A stretch of 64,000 bases of DNA from positions 22,994 through 86,993 of the forward strand of contig JAGWRO010000076.1 of NCBI GenBank assembly GCA_028876495.1, read 5' to 3'. A program made the position numbers and the translations under genes. The notes under the pieces are model-generated. The model did not search any database. It was given only the letters and a program-made list of their open reading frames with translations, and was not told where the DNA came from. The first letter of the stretch is position 1, and each line of letters opens with the position of its first letter. Shown here one piece after another: positions 54,940-62,971 of this stretch. Source of the DNA: Bacteroidota bacterium. GTDB lineage: Bacteria; Bacteroidota; Bacteroidia; Chitinophagales; Chitinophagaceae.

Positions 54940-55461
54940 CTATAAAAGTCCCGTTATAAAAAATACAATACCTCCTGATGCTAATAGTAAACTAACATAC
55001 CATAGCCGCTTTCGCCTGGTTAAGATGGCAATGGCCGATATGGCAATAGCAATCTGGAAAAAAGTTACCGCCCTTGAAAGTTGTTTGTGCTTTTGGGAAT
55101 GGAGTGCTGATTCCTGTTCATGCTCTTTTGCTATAGCAGAAATATCGGCCTGCTCGGTTTTATACTTATCTACTTTCGATTGGTCTGCTTTTCCTTCGGC
55201 TACCCCCAATGCCATTATCTCTGCCTTAATTCCTTTTGCCTGGTAATACGACCACTGGTCAGATGCTTTTATCTGTTCTATTACTGCCTCATCAGAATGA
55301 TACCCCGCAAGCAACGCAGATATAGCAGCAAACACCGCTATCAATGCAGTGGAAATAGCCACGTACATTGACCATCCTTTTTCATTCTTTTTAATAGCAT
55401 CTTCCACTTTCTCTTCAATTGTTTCATGCAAATGCTCAGTTGGCACTTCTATTTCTTCCAT
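54940..55461 (-). CDS. DUF4337 family membrane protein
   Basis: A 173-residue protein with an acidic N-terminus (MEEIEVPTEHLHETIEEKVE), a hydrophobic helix (about 33-52, YVAISTALIAVFAAISALLA) and a soluble helical middle with KASDQWSYYQAKGIKAEI. Two further helices lie near the C-terminus. This pattern fits DUF4337. Function is unknown. It is 175 bases upstream of the KdpD-like kinase on the same strand and may be a membrane partner, but the link is only positional. Confidence 0.82.
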   Translation of the reverse strand: MEEIEVPTEHLHETIEEKVEDAIKKNEKGWSMYVAISTALIAVFAAISALLAGYHSDEAVIEQIKASDQWSYYQAKGIKAEIMALGVAEGKADQSKVDKYKTEQADISAIAKEHEQESALHSQKHKQLSRAVTFFQIAIAISAIAILTRRKRLWYVSLLLASGGIVFFITGLL

Positions 55462-55882
55462 ATAAAATTATTTGGACGTAAAATTAAATCATCGCTATTA
55501 ACCCTGGTAAAAATATTACACGCTTGCGCTAAAAGAGTGATAGTAGTAGTTGCAAACTAAAGGACAGCAGCTACTTTTCAATGTTTGGTATTATCACTCT
55601 AATGACAGCAAGGGGAACTTTCATAAAATTATTGAGCTGCATTTCCGGGTGGAAAAAACTTTATGGTGCGATTGAATAAACAATGAACTTTTTAAAATAA
55701 ATTTGGTAACAGTTTCGGCAGAAGGAATTATACTTCCCGCTGCAAGCCGAATAACGTTATGCGAAAAAGCCGAATCAACATACACACGATAACCTCAAAG
55801 AAGATAATACCACGTTGCGACGGCATTTGTAACAGAAATCATTTAATCAATAAACAAATAACTTTCAAACAAAGAAGTTCCA
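55462..55882. other. Non-coding region (421 bases) with a possible structured RNA
   Basis: Contains the outer arms AGAGTGATA (55534-55542) and TATCACTCT (55592-55600). Between them GTAGTTGC near 55546 and GCAGCTAC near 55567 could form an inner stem with one G-U pair. A weak dispersed-motif relative (CAATAAACAAATAAC) precedes the next gene. No gene is seen. Confidence 0.35.
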
Positions 55883-56749
55883 ATGACTAACATTAATATA
55901 GCGAAGCAATATCTGGATGCATGGAATGCCCACGACGCTGATGCGATCATTAAGACTTTCACCTCCGGCGGCACTTATAATGATCCTGCTACAGGTGAAA
56001 TTACAGGCGAATCAATCGGCGACAATGCGAAACGATTGTGGAGCGCATTTCCGGATCTTTTATTTGAGATCGTGAGTCTTTCTGAGGCCGGGGCGGGTAA
56101 GGTTGTAGCGGAGTGGATCATGAAAGGCACCAACACAGGATCATTTCATGGGTTGCCGCCAACCGGACGAACTATTTCGCTTGCAGGAGTAGATGTTATG
56201 GACATCGGGACTGATGGTATTAAGTCTGTGAAAGGTTACTTTGATACAAAGACTTTGTCGGAGCAGTTGGGATTACAGGTATTAATTCAGCCGTATACGC
56301 TGGGTCCTTTTTCTTTTGGTATTTCGGTTGCAGTTCAATCGGGCAGGAAGACGAAGCCGGGAGCATTCGGGATCACAACCATTTGGAACGCCGACGCAGA
56401 TACAGAAGAAATTCGCACTTTCACCAGGGAAACTGCAAAAGAAATGCTGGATATGGAGGGCTTCATCGGTTTGACTACTATGCGGATTGGCGGGCGTGGT
56501 GTTACGATCTCAGCGTGGGAAAAGCCGGAGCATACCATGCAGTTAAAAAAAGGCGGTACACATTCGGAAGCGATGAAAAAATTCTGGGCCGAACTGGGCG
56601 ATGCTGCTTTTACGAGCGTATGGATTCCGCATCACATCAACCCGATGTGGGTGCGGTGCACCGTGTGCGGGAAAATGAATTCTTATGAAAAGAATTCGGG
56701 TAGGTGCATATGCGGCCAACCATTATCGGAAGCTCCATCTTACTACTAA
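55883..56749 (+). CDS. SnoaL-like protein fused to an ABM-like domain and a zinc ribbon
   Basis: A 288-residue protein with an unusual three-part layout. Residues 1-130 are a SnoaL/NTF2-like ester-cyclase type domain (AKQYLDAWNAHDADAIIKTF, FHGLPPTGRTISLAGVDVM). Residues 135-255 resemble an antibiotic-biosynthesis-monooxygenase-type dimeric alpha-beta barrel (DTEEIRTFTRETAKEMLDME). The C-terminus has a putative zinc ribbon, CTVCGKMNSYEKNSGRCICG, with four cysteines. Each module alone is common; the combination is not familiar to me. Substrate and reaction are unknown. It stands alone between non-coding regions. Confidence 0.75.
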   Translation: MTNINIAKQYLDAWNAHDADAIIKTFTSGGTYNDPATGEITGESIGDNAKRLWSAFPDLLFEIVSLSEAGAGKVVAEWIMKGTNTGSFHGLPPTGRTISLAGVDVMDIGTDGIKSVKGYFDTKTLSEQLGLQVLIQPYTLGPFSFGISVAVQSGRKTKPGAFGITTIWNADADTEEIRTFTRETAKEMLDMEGFIGLTTMRIGGRGVTISAWEKPEHTMQLKKGGTHSEAMKKFWAELGDAAFTSVWIPHHINPMWVRCTVCGKMNSYEKNSGRCICGQPLSEAPSYY

Positions 56750-56794
56750 AGAAACTTTGATGAGACCCTAACTGGCGCGACCGTCTCGCCCGCC

Positions 56795-56818
56795 GTGGGC
56801 GGTGTCCCCACCGCCCAC
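56795..56818. repeat. Solitary GC-rich hairpin of the right-edge repeat family
   Basis: GTGGGCGGTG and CACCGCCCAC are perfect 10-bp arms around TCCC. The flanks (GCC before, AAGCAG after) match the reverse complement of the hairpin-1 flanks in the 63.7 kb repeat. Confidence 0.75.
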
Positions 56819-56858
56819 AAGCAGCATGACCATGCGACAATTTGAAATGCACCCGAAG

Positions 56859-56893
56859 CGGTAAACGAACCAATAAATAGTTTTTCTATTTTT
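56859..56893 (+). repeat. Dispersed GTAAAC motif, copy 12
   Basis: GGTAAACGAACCAATAAA followed by TAG and TTTTTCTATTTTT. It is 109 bases past the SnoaL-fusion stop. Confidence 0.5.
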
Positions 56894-57037
56894 ATTAGTG
56901 TATAAAAGTTAACATGAAACCAAAATTGAAATAAATTGAAGTCCGGGCATGGCTACCTAACAGAAACTTTACTACAAAACTTGTGCTATATAGTGGTATT
57001 TACCCCCGGATATCAGCTTACTATTATAGTAATTTCC

Positions 57038-57075
57038 TTCGGGTTTGCCATGGGATTTCCCATGGCAAACCCGAA
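57038..57075. repeat. Perfect long inverted repeat
   Basis: TTCGGGTTTGCCATGGGA and its exact reverse complement are separated by only two T. A 38-base perfect palindromic stem of this kind is strong and has no terminal T run. It may be a relic of a small mobile palindrome or a bidirectional stop structure. Confidence 0.7.
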
Positions 57076-57217
57076 CAACCTCCAAATGAAACCCGGATAA
57101 GAGGTGGCTTGTGAGAATGTTTAGGTAAAGCAAAGGAGGAAATGTAATTACAGTTTCCTGGTTTGCAAAAGAAAGAAATTATAAGAAATACAATTCCTTG
57201 TTCGTTAATACAATCAA

Positions 57218-59260
57218 ATGAAACGACTTTTTCCCCTACTGCTTATTCCCGGGCTTCTATTTTTTACCAATGCCCATGCACAGCATTCAAAACTGAAAAT
57301 TGAAAAAGAACCCTCATGGATCACCGTTAACAAGATCAATTATGATGATGACAAGCTTGAAGGGGAAGCTGAAAATGGTTACCTCGATCTTGTGCTCGAC
57401 AAACAGGTTTCGCTGAAGACCGGCGAGCGCTATTATAAACGGGAAAAAAAGATCTTGTCTGAAGCCGGGGTTCAAAACGGTTCCGAGGTTTCCGTGAATT
57501 TTGATCCAACCTATGAACAATTGATCTTTAACTCCGTCCGCATTATCAGGGACGGAAAACCCATCAATAAATTGCGCCTTTCTGATTTTAAGGTAGTCGA
57601 CCAGGAGAAAGAATTAGACAGGCACTTGTACGACGGCTCGCTTACTGCTTACCTTGTTTTGCAGGATGTACGAAAGGGAGACATCATAGAGTACAGTTAC
57701 ACCAAGAAAGGTTTCAATCCTATTTTTAATGGAAAGTACTCCGATGAATTTGATTGTAATTATGAGGTGCCGGTGGGCAACCTTTTTTATAAACTGGTAG
57801 TGCCCGACGGACGAAACATTACCATAAAAAACAGGAACACCAACATTACGCCCGTTATCCCCAAAGAGCCCGGCCAAACGGTGTATGAATGGAAAGCTAC
57901 CGACGTTCCGGCATTCCATCTAGAAAGTAAAACACCCGGTTGGTATGATCCCTATGGTTCTATCATGGTAAGCGAATTTCAATCATGGAATGAAGTAAGC
58001 ATCTGGGCCGCCGGGTTGTTTCCGCGAAATATTCCGCTGTCGCCGGCACTAAAGGAAAAAATAAAAAGTATCATGGACGCCTGCCCCGGCAACGAGGCCC
58101 GCACATTGGCAGCGTTGCGTTTCGTACAGGACGACATCCGGTATATGGGCATAGAAATAGGCGTTAACTCCCATAAGCCCAACTCACCCAACAAAATTTT
58201 TGCACAACGTTTCGGAGATTGTAAAGACAAATCTTACCTGCTGGTGACCATGTTGAACGCCATGGGTATACAAGCCGATCCCGTGCTGATCAATACTTAC
58301 GACAAAAAATCGATTACCGGCTTTCTTCCGTCCGGTTATGCATTTGATCATTGTACCGTGCGGGCAACCGTAAACGGAAAAATGTATTGGTTTGACCCTA
58401 CCATTTCTTTTCAGCGCGGCCCTATCGATCAAATTGCTTATCCCGATTACCAGGCAGGCCTTGTGGTGAACCCGTCAACCACCGCGCTCACTTCAATTCC
58501 GTTTCATGAGCCGGGGTCAAATGATATTAAGGAAGTTTTTAAAATTTATGATATGTCGGGCAAAGCGTGGCTTAAGGTAACGACTACCAGTACGGGTTCT
58601 TTTGCCGATGATAAGCGCTACGACTTTAATAACAGCAGTCTCTACGAAATAAAAAATAAATACAAAGATTATTATGCGGACTATTTCGATAAAATAACCG
58701 CCGACAGCCTGGCTTATAAGAGTAATGATACCACAGGCGCTTTCACCACCGAGGAATATTACAGGATCAACGACATCTGGAAAAATGTTGGTGGAAAAAA
58801 GAAATTGTATCTGTCACCTTTTGTTATTGAGGGTTTGATGAACAAACCGACTGATAAAAACCGTACGATGCCTTTCAGACTAACCTTTCCTGCCCGCTAT
58901 ACAGAAAAGGTGGAAGTGAACCTTCCCGAACACTGGCCACTAAAGGCGTTTGACGACGACGTAAAGTGTGCCAATTTTGTGTTGCATGCCGATGGAAATT
59001 CTGTAGAAGATAAAGTAACCCTCGATTACAGTTATGAAGCATTAAAAGATAATGTTCTTCCTTCTGAAGCCGCCAACTTCTTCACCAAAAATGATGATGC
59101 CAACAAGGCCGTAGATTACGAGCTCTATTATACGCCCGGCCAAACATCGGTTGGTGACGACTCCCGCTCCGACTCTTCGGGCACAGGTTTACTATATCTC
59201 GTGCTTAGCACCTGCGTAGTCATTGCTTTCTTCGTTCGCTGGAGCAGGAACAATAAATAA
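57218..59260 (+). CDS. DUF3857/transglutaminase-like protein with C-terminal membrane helix
   Basis: A 680-residue exported protein. A signal peptide (about 1-21, ending AHAQ) leads to a DUF3857 domain (about 60-230), then a transglutaminase-like core with C335 in RFGDCKDKSYLL, H378 in AFDHCTV and D393 in YWFDPT, a complete Cys-His-Asp triad. A beta-rich region and one C-terminal helix (about 653-673, LLYLVLSTCVVIAFFVRW) follow. This architecture is common in Bacteroidota and likely acts on peptide or amide bonds in the periplasm; substrate unknown. The stop is 22 bases before a copy of the dispersed motif. Confidence 0.9.
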   Translation: MKRLFPLLLIPGLLFFTNAHAQHSKLKIEKEPSWITVNKINYDDDKLEGEAENGYLDLVLDKQVSLKTGERYYKREKKILSEAGVQNGSEVSVNFDPTYEQLIFNSVRIIRDGKPINKLRLSDFKVVDQEKELDRHLYDGSLTAYLVLQDVRKGDIIEYSYTKKGFNPIFNGKYSDEFDCNYEVPVGNLFYKLVVPDGRNITIKNRNTNITPVIPKEPGQTVYEWKATDVPAFHLESKTPGWYDPYGSIMVSEFQSWNEVSIWAAGLFPRNIPLSPALKEKIKSIMDACPGNEARTLAALRFVQDDIRYMGIEIGVNSHKPNSPNKIFAQRFGDCKDKSYLLVTMLNAMGIQADPVLINTYDKKSITGFLPSGYAFDHCTVRATVNGKMYWFDPTISFQRGPIDQIAYPDYQAGLVVNPSTTALTSIPFHEPGSNDIKEVFKIYDMSGKAWLKVTTTSTGSFADDKRYDFNNSSLYEIKNKYKDYYADYFDKITADSLAYKSNDTTGAFTTEEYYRINDIWKNVGGKKKLYLSPFVIEGLMNKPTDKNRTMPFRLTFPARYTEKVEVNLPEHWPLKAFDDDVKCANFVLHADGNSVEDKVTLDYSYEALKDNVLPSEAANFFTKNDDANKAVDYELYYTPGQTSVGDDSRSDSSGTGLLYLVLSTCVVIAFFVRWSRNNK

Positions 59261-59282
59261 TTGATCTTCTTAACGGTTGCGA

Positions 59283-59316
59283 TAGTAAACAAAGAAATAA
59301 GAGGATTTTTTATTTT
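59283..59316 (+). repeat. Dispersed GTAAAC motif, copy 13
   Basis: TAGTAAACAAAGAAATAA, then GAGGA and TTTTTTATTTT. It is 22 bases past the DUF3857 gene stop. Confidence 0.55.
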
Positions 59317-59375
59317 CCTATGGTGTTTCGTGTGGCACACCAAACTACACCTCGTTGTGAATCTTAAACCCGGTA

Positions 59376-60650
59376 TCACCTTATCAACATAAAATAACCT
59401 AACATTATAAGAACTCCCAGCATTAATACCAACGTTAATGTACCTATTAAGTTTGATGCTATTTTATTTATATACTGTCCCATGATCTTTTTGTTGTTGC
59501 AGATATGCATGATGATACCAATAAGAAATGGTGCAGTGATGCCATAAATTACTGTAGTAAAAAGTAACGCCTTTATTGCATTAATACGCAGCAGTTGCAT
59601 AATAATTCCAATACACATAGCTACCATAATAATGATATAAAATCCTTTTGCTTCGCCAAACGATTTATTGAAACCCGATTTCCAGTTAAAGGCTTCTGAT
59701 AAAATATAGGAAACAGATCCGCTTAAAACAGGAATAATAAGAAAAGCTGTGCTGATGACTCCTATAGAAAACAATATATAAGCTACATTTCCTGCCAAAG
59801 GCTTTAATGCAACCGCTGCTTCTTTAACCGTATTAATTTGATAAATATGGTTGTTATGTAAAACGGTGCCCGTAGTAAGTATTACAAAATACATGATGAA
59901 CACTGCAAAAAAAGCGCCTGTAATAATATCTATTCTCATAGCTTTAAAAAATTTCTTCTTTACAGGGGTATTGATATCAGCTATCCTGTCTTCTGCATCT
60001 TCAGCTTCAGCAGAAGTTTGCCAAAAAAATAAATACGGAGAAACAATGGCACCGGTTAAACCGGTAAGCAGTAATAAATAGGTTTTAGTAAAATGAAAGG
60101 ATGGGATAAAAGAATATTTTAAAATGGATCTTACATCCTGGTGATAAAAAAACGGGGCAGCAACATATACCACAAGGCTTAAACAAACAAATTTCATAAT
60201 ATGGGCAAGCCTTTTAAGTGAAAGAACGATCATCAATAAAAACAATAATAAAGTAAATGCAATGCTGCAATACAAAGGGGCAATGTGTGGAAATAATAAA
60301 TTTCCTGTTTCGCCCAGTACTGAAATATCAGCGCCCATATTTAACAGGAAAGCAGGGCAGCTTAACCCTATTAAAACATACAATAACCATTTGGGATAAT
60401 GTGTTTTTACCACACTGGTAATTCCTGTTTTTGTTACCATTCCTATTCTCGCACACATTTCCTGTATAGACGCAAGAACCGGAAAAGAAACAATAGCAAC
60501 CCACAAAGTAGAAAGGCCATATCTTGCACCAGCCTGCGAAAATGTAGTAATTGCAGAAGGATCATCATCGCTGGCGCCGGAAATAAGGCCGGGCCCCAAA
60601 GCCTTCCAAAATCTTCTTAAACGTGAATGGTGCAGTTTACGCTTGTTCAT
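59376..60650 (-). CDS. Nramp-related divalent metal transporter with non-canonical metal motifs
   Basis: A 424-residue protein with about 11 helices and the Nramp plan. In helix 1 the canonical DPGN is replaced by DPSA (30-33, within DDDPSAITTFSQAGA). In helix 6 GAxxMPHN becomes GAIVSPYL (200-207), so the metal-coordinating Asn and Met and the conserved His are all absent. Known Nramp-related magnesium transporters also lack some of these ligands, so a change of substrate (Mg2+ or another hard ion) is plausible; this is inference. It stands alone, convergent with the DUF3857 gene and divergent from the fucosidase. Confidence 0.86.
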   Translation of the reverse strand: MNKRKLHHSRLRRFWKALGPGLISGASDDDPSAITTFSQAGARYGLSTLWVAIVSFPVLASIQEMCARIGMVTKTGITSVVKTHYPKWLLYVLIGLSCPAFLLNMGADISVLGETGNLLFPHIAPLYCSIAFTLLLFLLMIVLSLKRLAHIMKFVCLSLVVYVAAPFFYHQDVRSILKYSFIPSFHFTKTYLLLLTGLTGAIVSPYLFFWQTSAEAEDAEDRIADINTPVKKKFFKAMRIDIITGAFFAVFIMYFVILTTGTVLHNNHIYQINTVKEAAVALKPLAGNVAYILFSIGVISTAFLIIPVLSGSVSYILSEAFNWKSGFNKSFGEAKGFYIIIMVAMCIGIIMQLLRINAIKALLFTTVIYGITAPFLIGIIMHICNNKKIMGQYINKIASNLIGTLTLVLMLGVLIMLGYFMLIR

Positions 60651-60916
60651 AAAATTAATAATAATTAAAGTCTTGAATCAAGCATCCGTTGTAACAATAA
60701 ATATAAGCATTAGTTGGTAAAATTAACTGGCAACTTTTATAGTAAGCCCGTAAGATTGTCGCATTTACACATCAATACCATAAGCCGGAGATTTGTAAAC
60801 ACCATCAATGGAATAAAAGAAAAAGTAGCAAGCTGATATTTTACAGTTTCAAACTCTACCTTTAAAATTTAGCTTATTTCAGGAACAACCTGGCATTAAC
60901 GCCTTATCTTTATTTT

Positions 60917-62431
60917 ATGATTTTAAAAATGAAATATAAAAGTATATTTTATGCTTTTACGTTTACGATAGCCTGCTTCAATTCATCTGCGCAAATACTA
61001 CAACCTGCAACAACACCAAACGCCGCGCAAAAAGCATTGATTAAACGAGGTTATGGCATGTTCATTCACTTTGGACTGAATACTTTTACGAATGTAGAAT
61101 GGTCGGACGGTACTACACCGGCAAGCGCATACAACCCCACTAACCTCGATCCGGACCAATGGGTACGTACTGCAAAGGAAGCGGGCTTTCGTTATGTGTT
61201 GCTGGTTACAAAACATCATGATGGTTTTTGTTTGTGGGATAGTAAGTACACCGATTACGATGTAGCCTCATCGCCCGTTAAAACAGATGTGGTCAAAGCC
61301 GTCTCAGATGCCTGCAAAAAATACGGACTGCAATTCGCCATATATTATTCACTTTGGGACAGACATGAACCATCTTTTAAGGATAAAAATCCGCAGGTTT
61401 ATATCAATTATATGCTGAATCAATTGACGGAATTATTTACCCATTACGGTCCTATTTGTGAAGTTTGGTTTGATGGTGGTTGGAAAAGGAAACCTTCTGA
61501 TTGGGGCATTGATCAATTGTATAAATTGATCAAAAAATATAACCCCAAATGTGCTGTAAGTGTAAACCATACTATCGTTAATGAGGAGGGAACACGTAAA
61601 TTAACATTACCTTCTTTAATGACGGAGGATAACAAATATTTTTTTCAATACTTCCCAAGTGATTTCAGGCTATGGGATCCGAAGATCATCACCAAATTTG
61701 ATAAAAAGCAATACTTGCATAAGGGTAAATCTTATTACCTGCCATATGAACACACCATTTGTTTGAGTAGCCGTTGGAACTGGTTTGAGAAATCAGAACA
61801 ACTACCCGTAAGGTCTTTGGATGAGTTGCAGGAATTATTTTACTGGTGTACTGATAACGATAATTCGCTGGTAATTAATGTTCCGCCGGATAAAACAGGA
61901 AGAATACGGGAATATGAAGCCAACGCCGTCATTGAACTTGGAAAACGCTTAGGTTTATCAGCAAACAAGCCTTTACCTAAAAACGGGAAGTTTATTTCAT
62001 TGCTAAAACCAGCTACTGCCAGTAGTGAGTTTGCAGATAAAAATCAAAAATACAGCGCTTCATTTGTGAATGACGGCAGCCTTGACAGCCGATGGCTCGC
62101 TGCAGATACCTTGGCTGAGTTAACTATCCACCTGAATCCTTCTGATAAATTTAATAAGATCAGTATTTTTGAATATCAAGACACCAAACAGTTACCTGAT
62201 GGATTTTCGCAAATAAGAACAGGAAGAATACAGGAGTATAGTATTGATATTTTAAAGGATAGGCAATGGGAAACCATTTACCTTAGTGCTAAGCCAATGG
62301 GTGATTGCAAAGTCATTAGATTTCAAGGAAGCTATCAAACCAATCAATTGAGATTTAGGGTAATAAAGGCAACAGCGCCTCCTTCTTTGTATGAGTTATC
62401 TGTGATAGATGATTCAAAACTTAAAAAGTAA
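60917..62431 (+). CDS. GH29 alpha-L-fucosidase with C-terminal discoidin-like domain
   Basis: A 504-residue secreted glycosidase. A signal peptide (about 1-25, ending SSAQ) is followed by the GH29 barrel (about 40-350) with GMFIHFGLNTF, TKHHDGFCLWDS and the nucleophile D186 in CEVWFDGGW. The C-terminal part (about 365-504) resembles a discoidin/F5-8C-like sugar-binding domain. It should release fucose from oligosaccharides. An ATG at 60929 is an alternative start. A TATCTTTA sequence just before the start is a weak -7 match. No SusC/D pair is adjacent, so it is not in a classic utilisation locus. Confidence 0.9.
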   Translation: MILKMKYKSIFYAFTFTIACFNSSAQILQPATTPNAAQKALIKRGYGMFIHFGLNTFTNVEWSDGTTPASAYNPTNLDPDQWVRTAKEAGFRYVLLVTKHHDGFCLWDSKYTDYDVASSPVKTDVVKAVSDACKKYGLQFAIYYSLWDRHEPSFKDKNPQVYINYMLNQLTELFTHYGPICEVWFDGGWKRKPSDWGIDQLYKLIKKYNPKCAVSVNHTIVNEEGTRKLTLPSLMTEDNKYFFQYFPSDFRLWDPKIITKFDKKQYLHKGKSYYLPYEHTICLSSRWNWFEKSEQLPVRSLDELQELFYWCTDNDNSLVINVPPDKTGRIREYEANAVIELGKRLGLSANKPLPKNGKFISLLKPATASSEFADKNQKYSASFVNDGSLDSRWLAADTLAELTIHLNPSDKFNKISIFEYQDTKQLPDGFSQIRTGRIQEYSIDILKDRQWETIYLSAKPMGDCKVIRFQGSYQTNQLRFRVIKATAPPSLYELSVIDDSKLKK

Positions 62432-62971
62432 CAGCGCAACTTTGAAATGCTAATGCCTACAGTTGAACCGACTTTCTTCACTCTCAAAACCTTCCACCTT
62501 TGACTGTTGTTGCCCCTCATTAGCTTGTTGTTGCCCCACATTAGCCTGAAGTTACCAAACATTAGCCCGTTGTCGCAAAACCTTTGCCTGTTGTTACCCC
62601 ACATTAGCCTGAAGTTGCCAAACATTAGCCCGTTGTCGCAAAACCTTTGCCTGTTGTTGCCAAATATTAGCCTGTTGTTGCCAAACATTTGCTTGTTGTT
62701 GCCCCACATTAGCCTGGTTTCCCGTAACAATTGCCTGGTTTTTCACGGCTTTTAGGTGTAAAACCAAATCTTTTACCTGTTTGGCGGGGCCTGGGGTAGC
62801 AGATATTTACCTATAAACTGTTTCCTTCTGCAAACTATTTTTATCGCCGTAGTAACCAATTGCAATCATAAGAGACCAACAGGGGTCACTCCCTTTTTTT
62901 TACAAAATAATTTCCGGCATTTCAGGTTATAGAAGCGTGTCACAATTCCGTGGCGCTTAAATTTCATTATC
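62432..62971. other. Non-coding region (540 bases) containing a 21-bp tandem repeat array
   Basis: Apart from the array at 62503-62754 and about 200 bases of unremarkable sequence before the next start, nothing is recognised. Both strands are open through the array because the unit is a multiple of three. Confidence 0.6.
62503..62754. repeat. 21-bp tandem repeat array with 63-bp higher-order units
   Basis: About 12 units of 21 bp. Typical units begin CCTGTTGTTGCC, CCTGAAGTTGCC or CCCGTTGTCGC and end in CATTAG or CCTTTG. Three different units in the order A-B-C repeat once almost exactly (62524-62586 and 62587-62649), a 63-bp higher-order repeat. The last two units are diverged. There are no unique spacers, so it is not CRISPR. 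Confidence 0.85.

Larger units (their letters stand above)
56750..57217. other. Non-coding region (468 bases) rich in inverted repeats
   Basis: Holds a GC-rich hairpin (56795-56818) related to the repeat at the right end of the window, one dispersed GTAAAC motif (56859-56893) and a perfect 18-bp-arm inverted repeat (57038-57075). No gene is visible. Confidence 0.6.

Noticed and set aside
8764..59316. Dispersed GTAAAC motif read as promoters (TTATTTGTTGG on the other strand contains TTTG)
   Set aside because: No TAnnTTTG follows at 17-23 bases in the copies examined, and several copies lie between convergent genes.
62503..62754. CRISPR array
   Set aside because: Units are contiguous with no unique spacers between them and no cas genes are near.
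62344..62755. Open frames on both strands through the 21-bp array (about 128 and 82 codons)
   Set aside because: The unit length is a multiple of three, so frames stay open automatically. The minus frame also runs antisense into the fucosidase gene, and neither has a recognisable domain or promoter.
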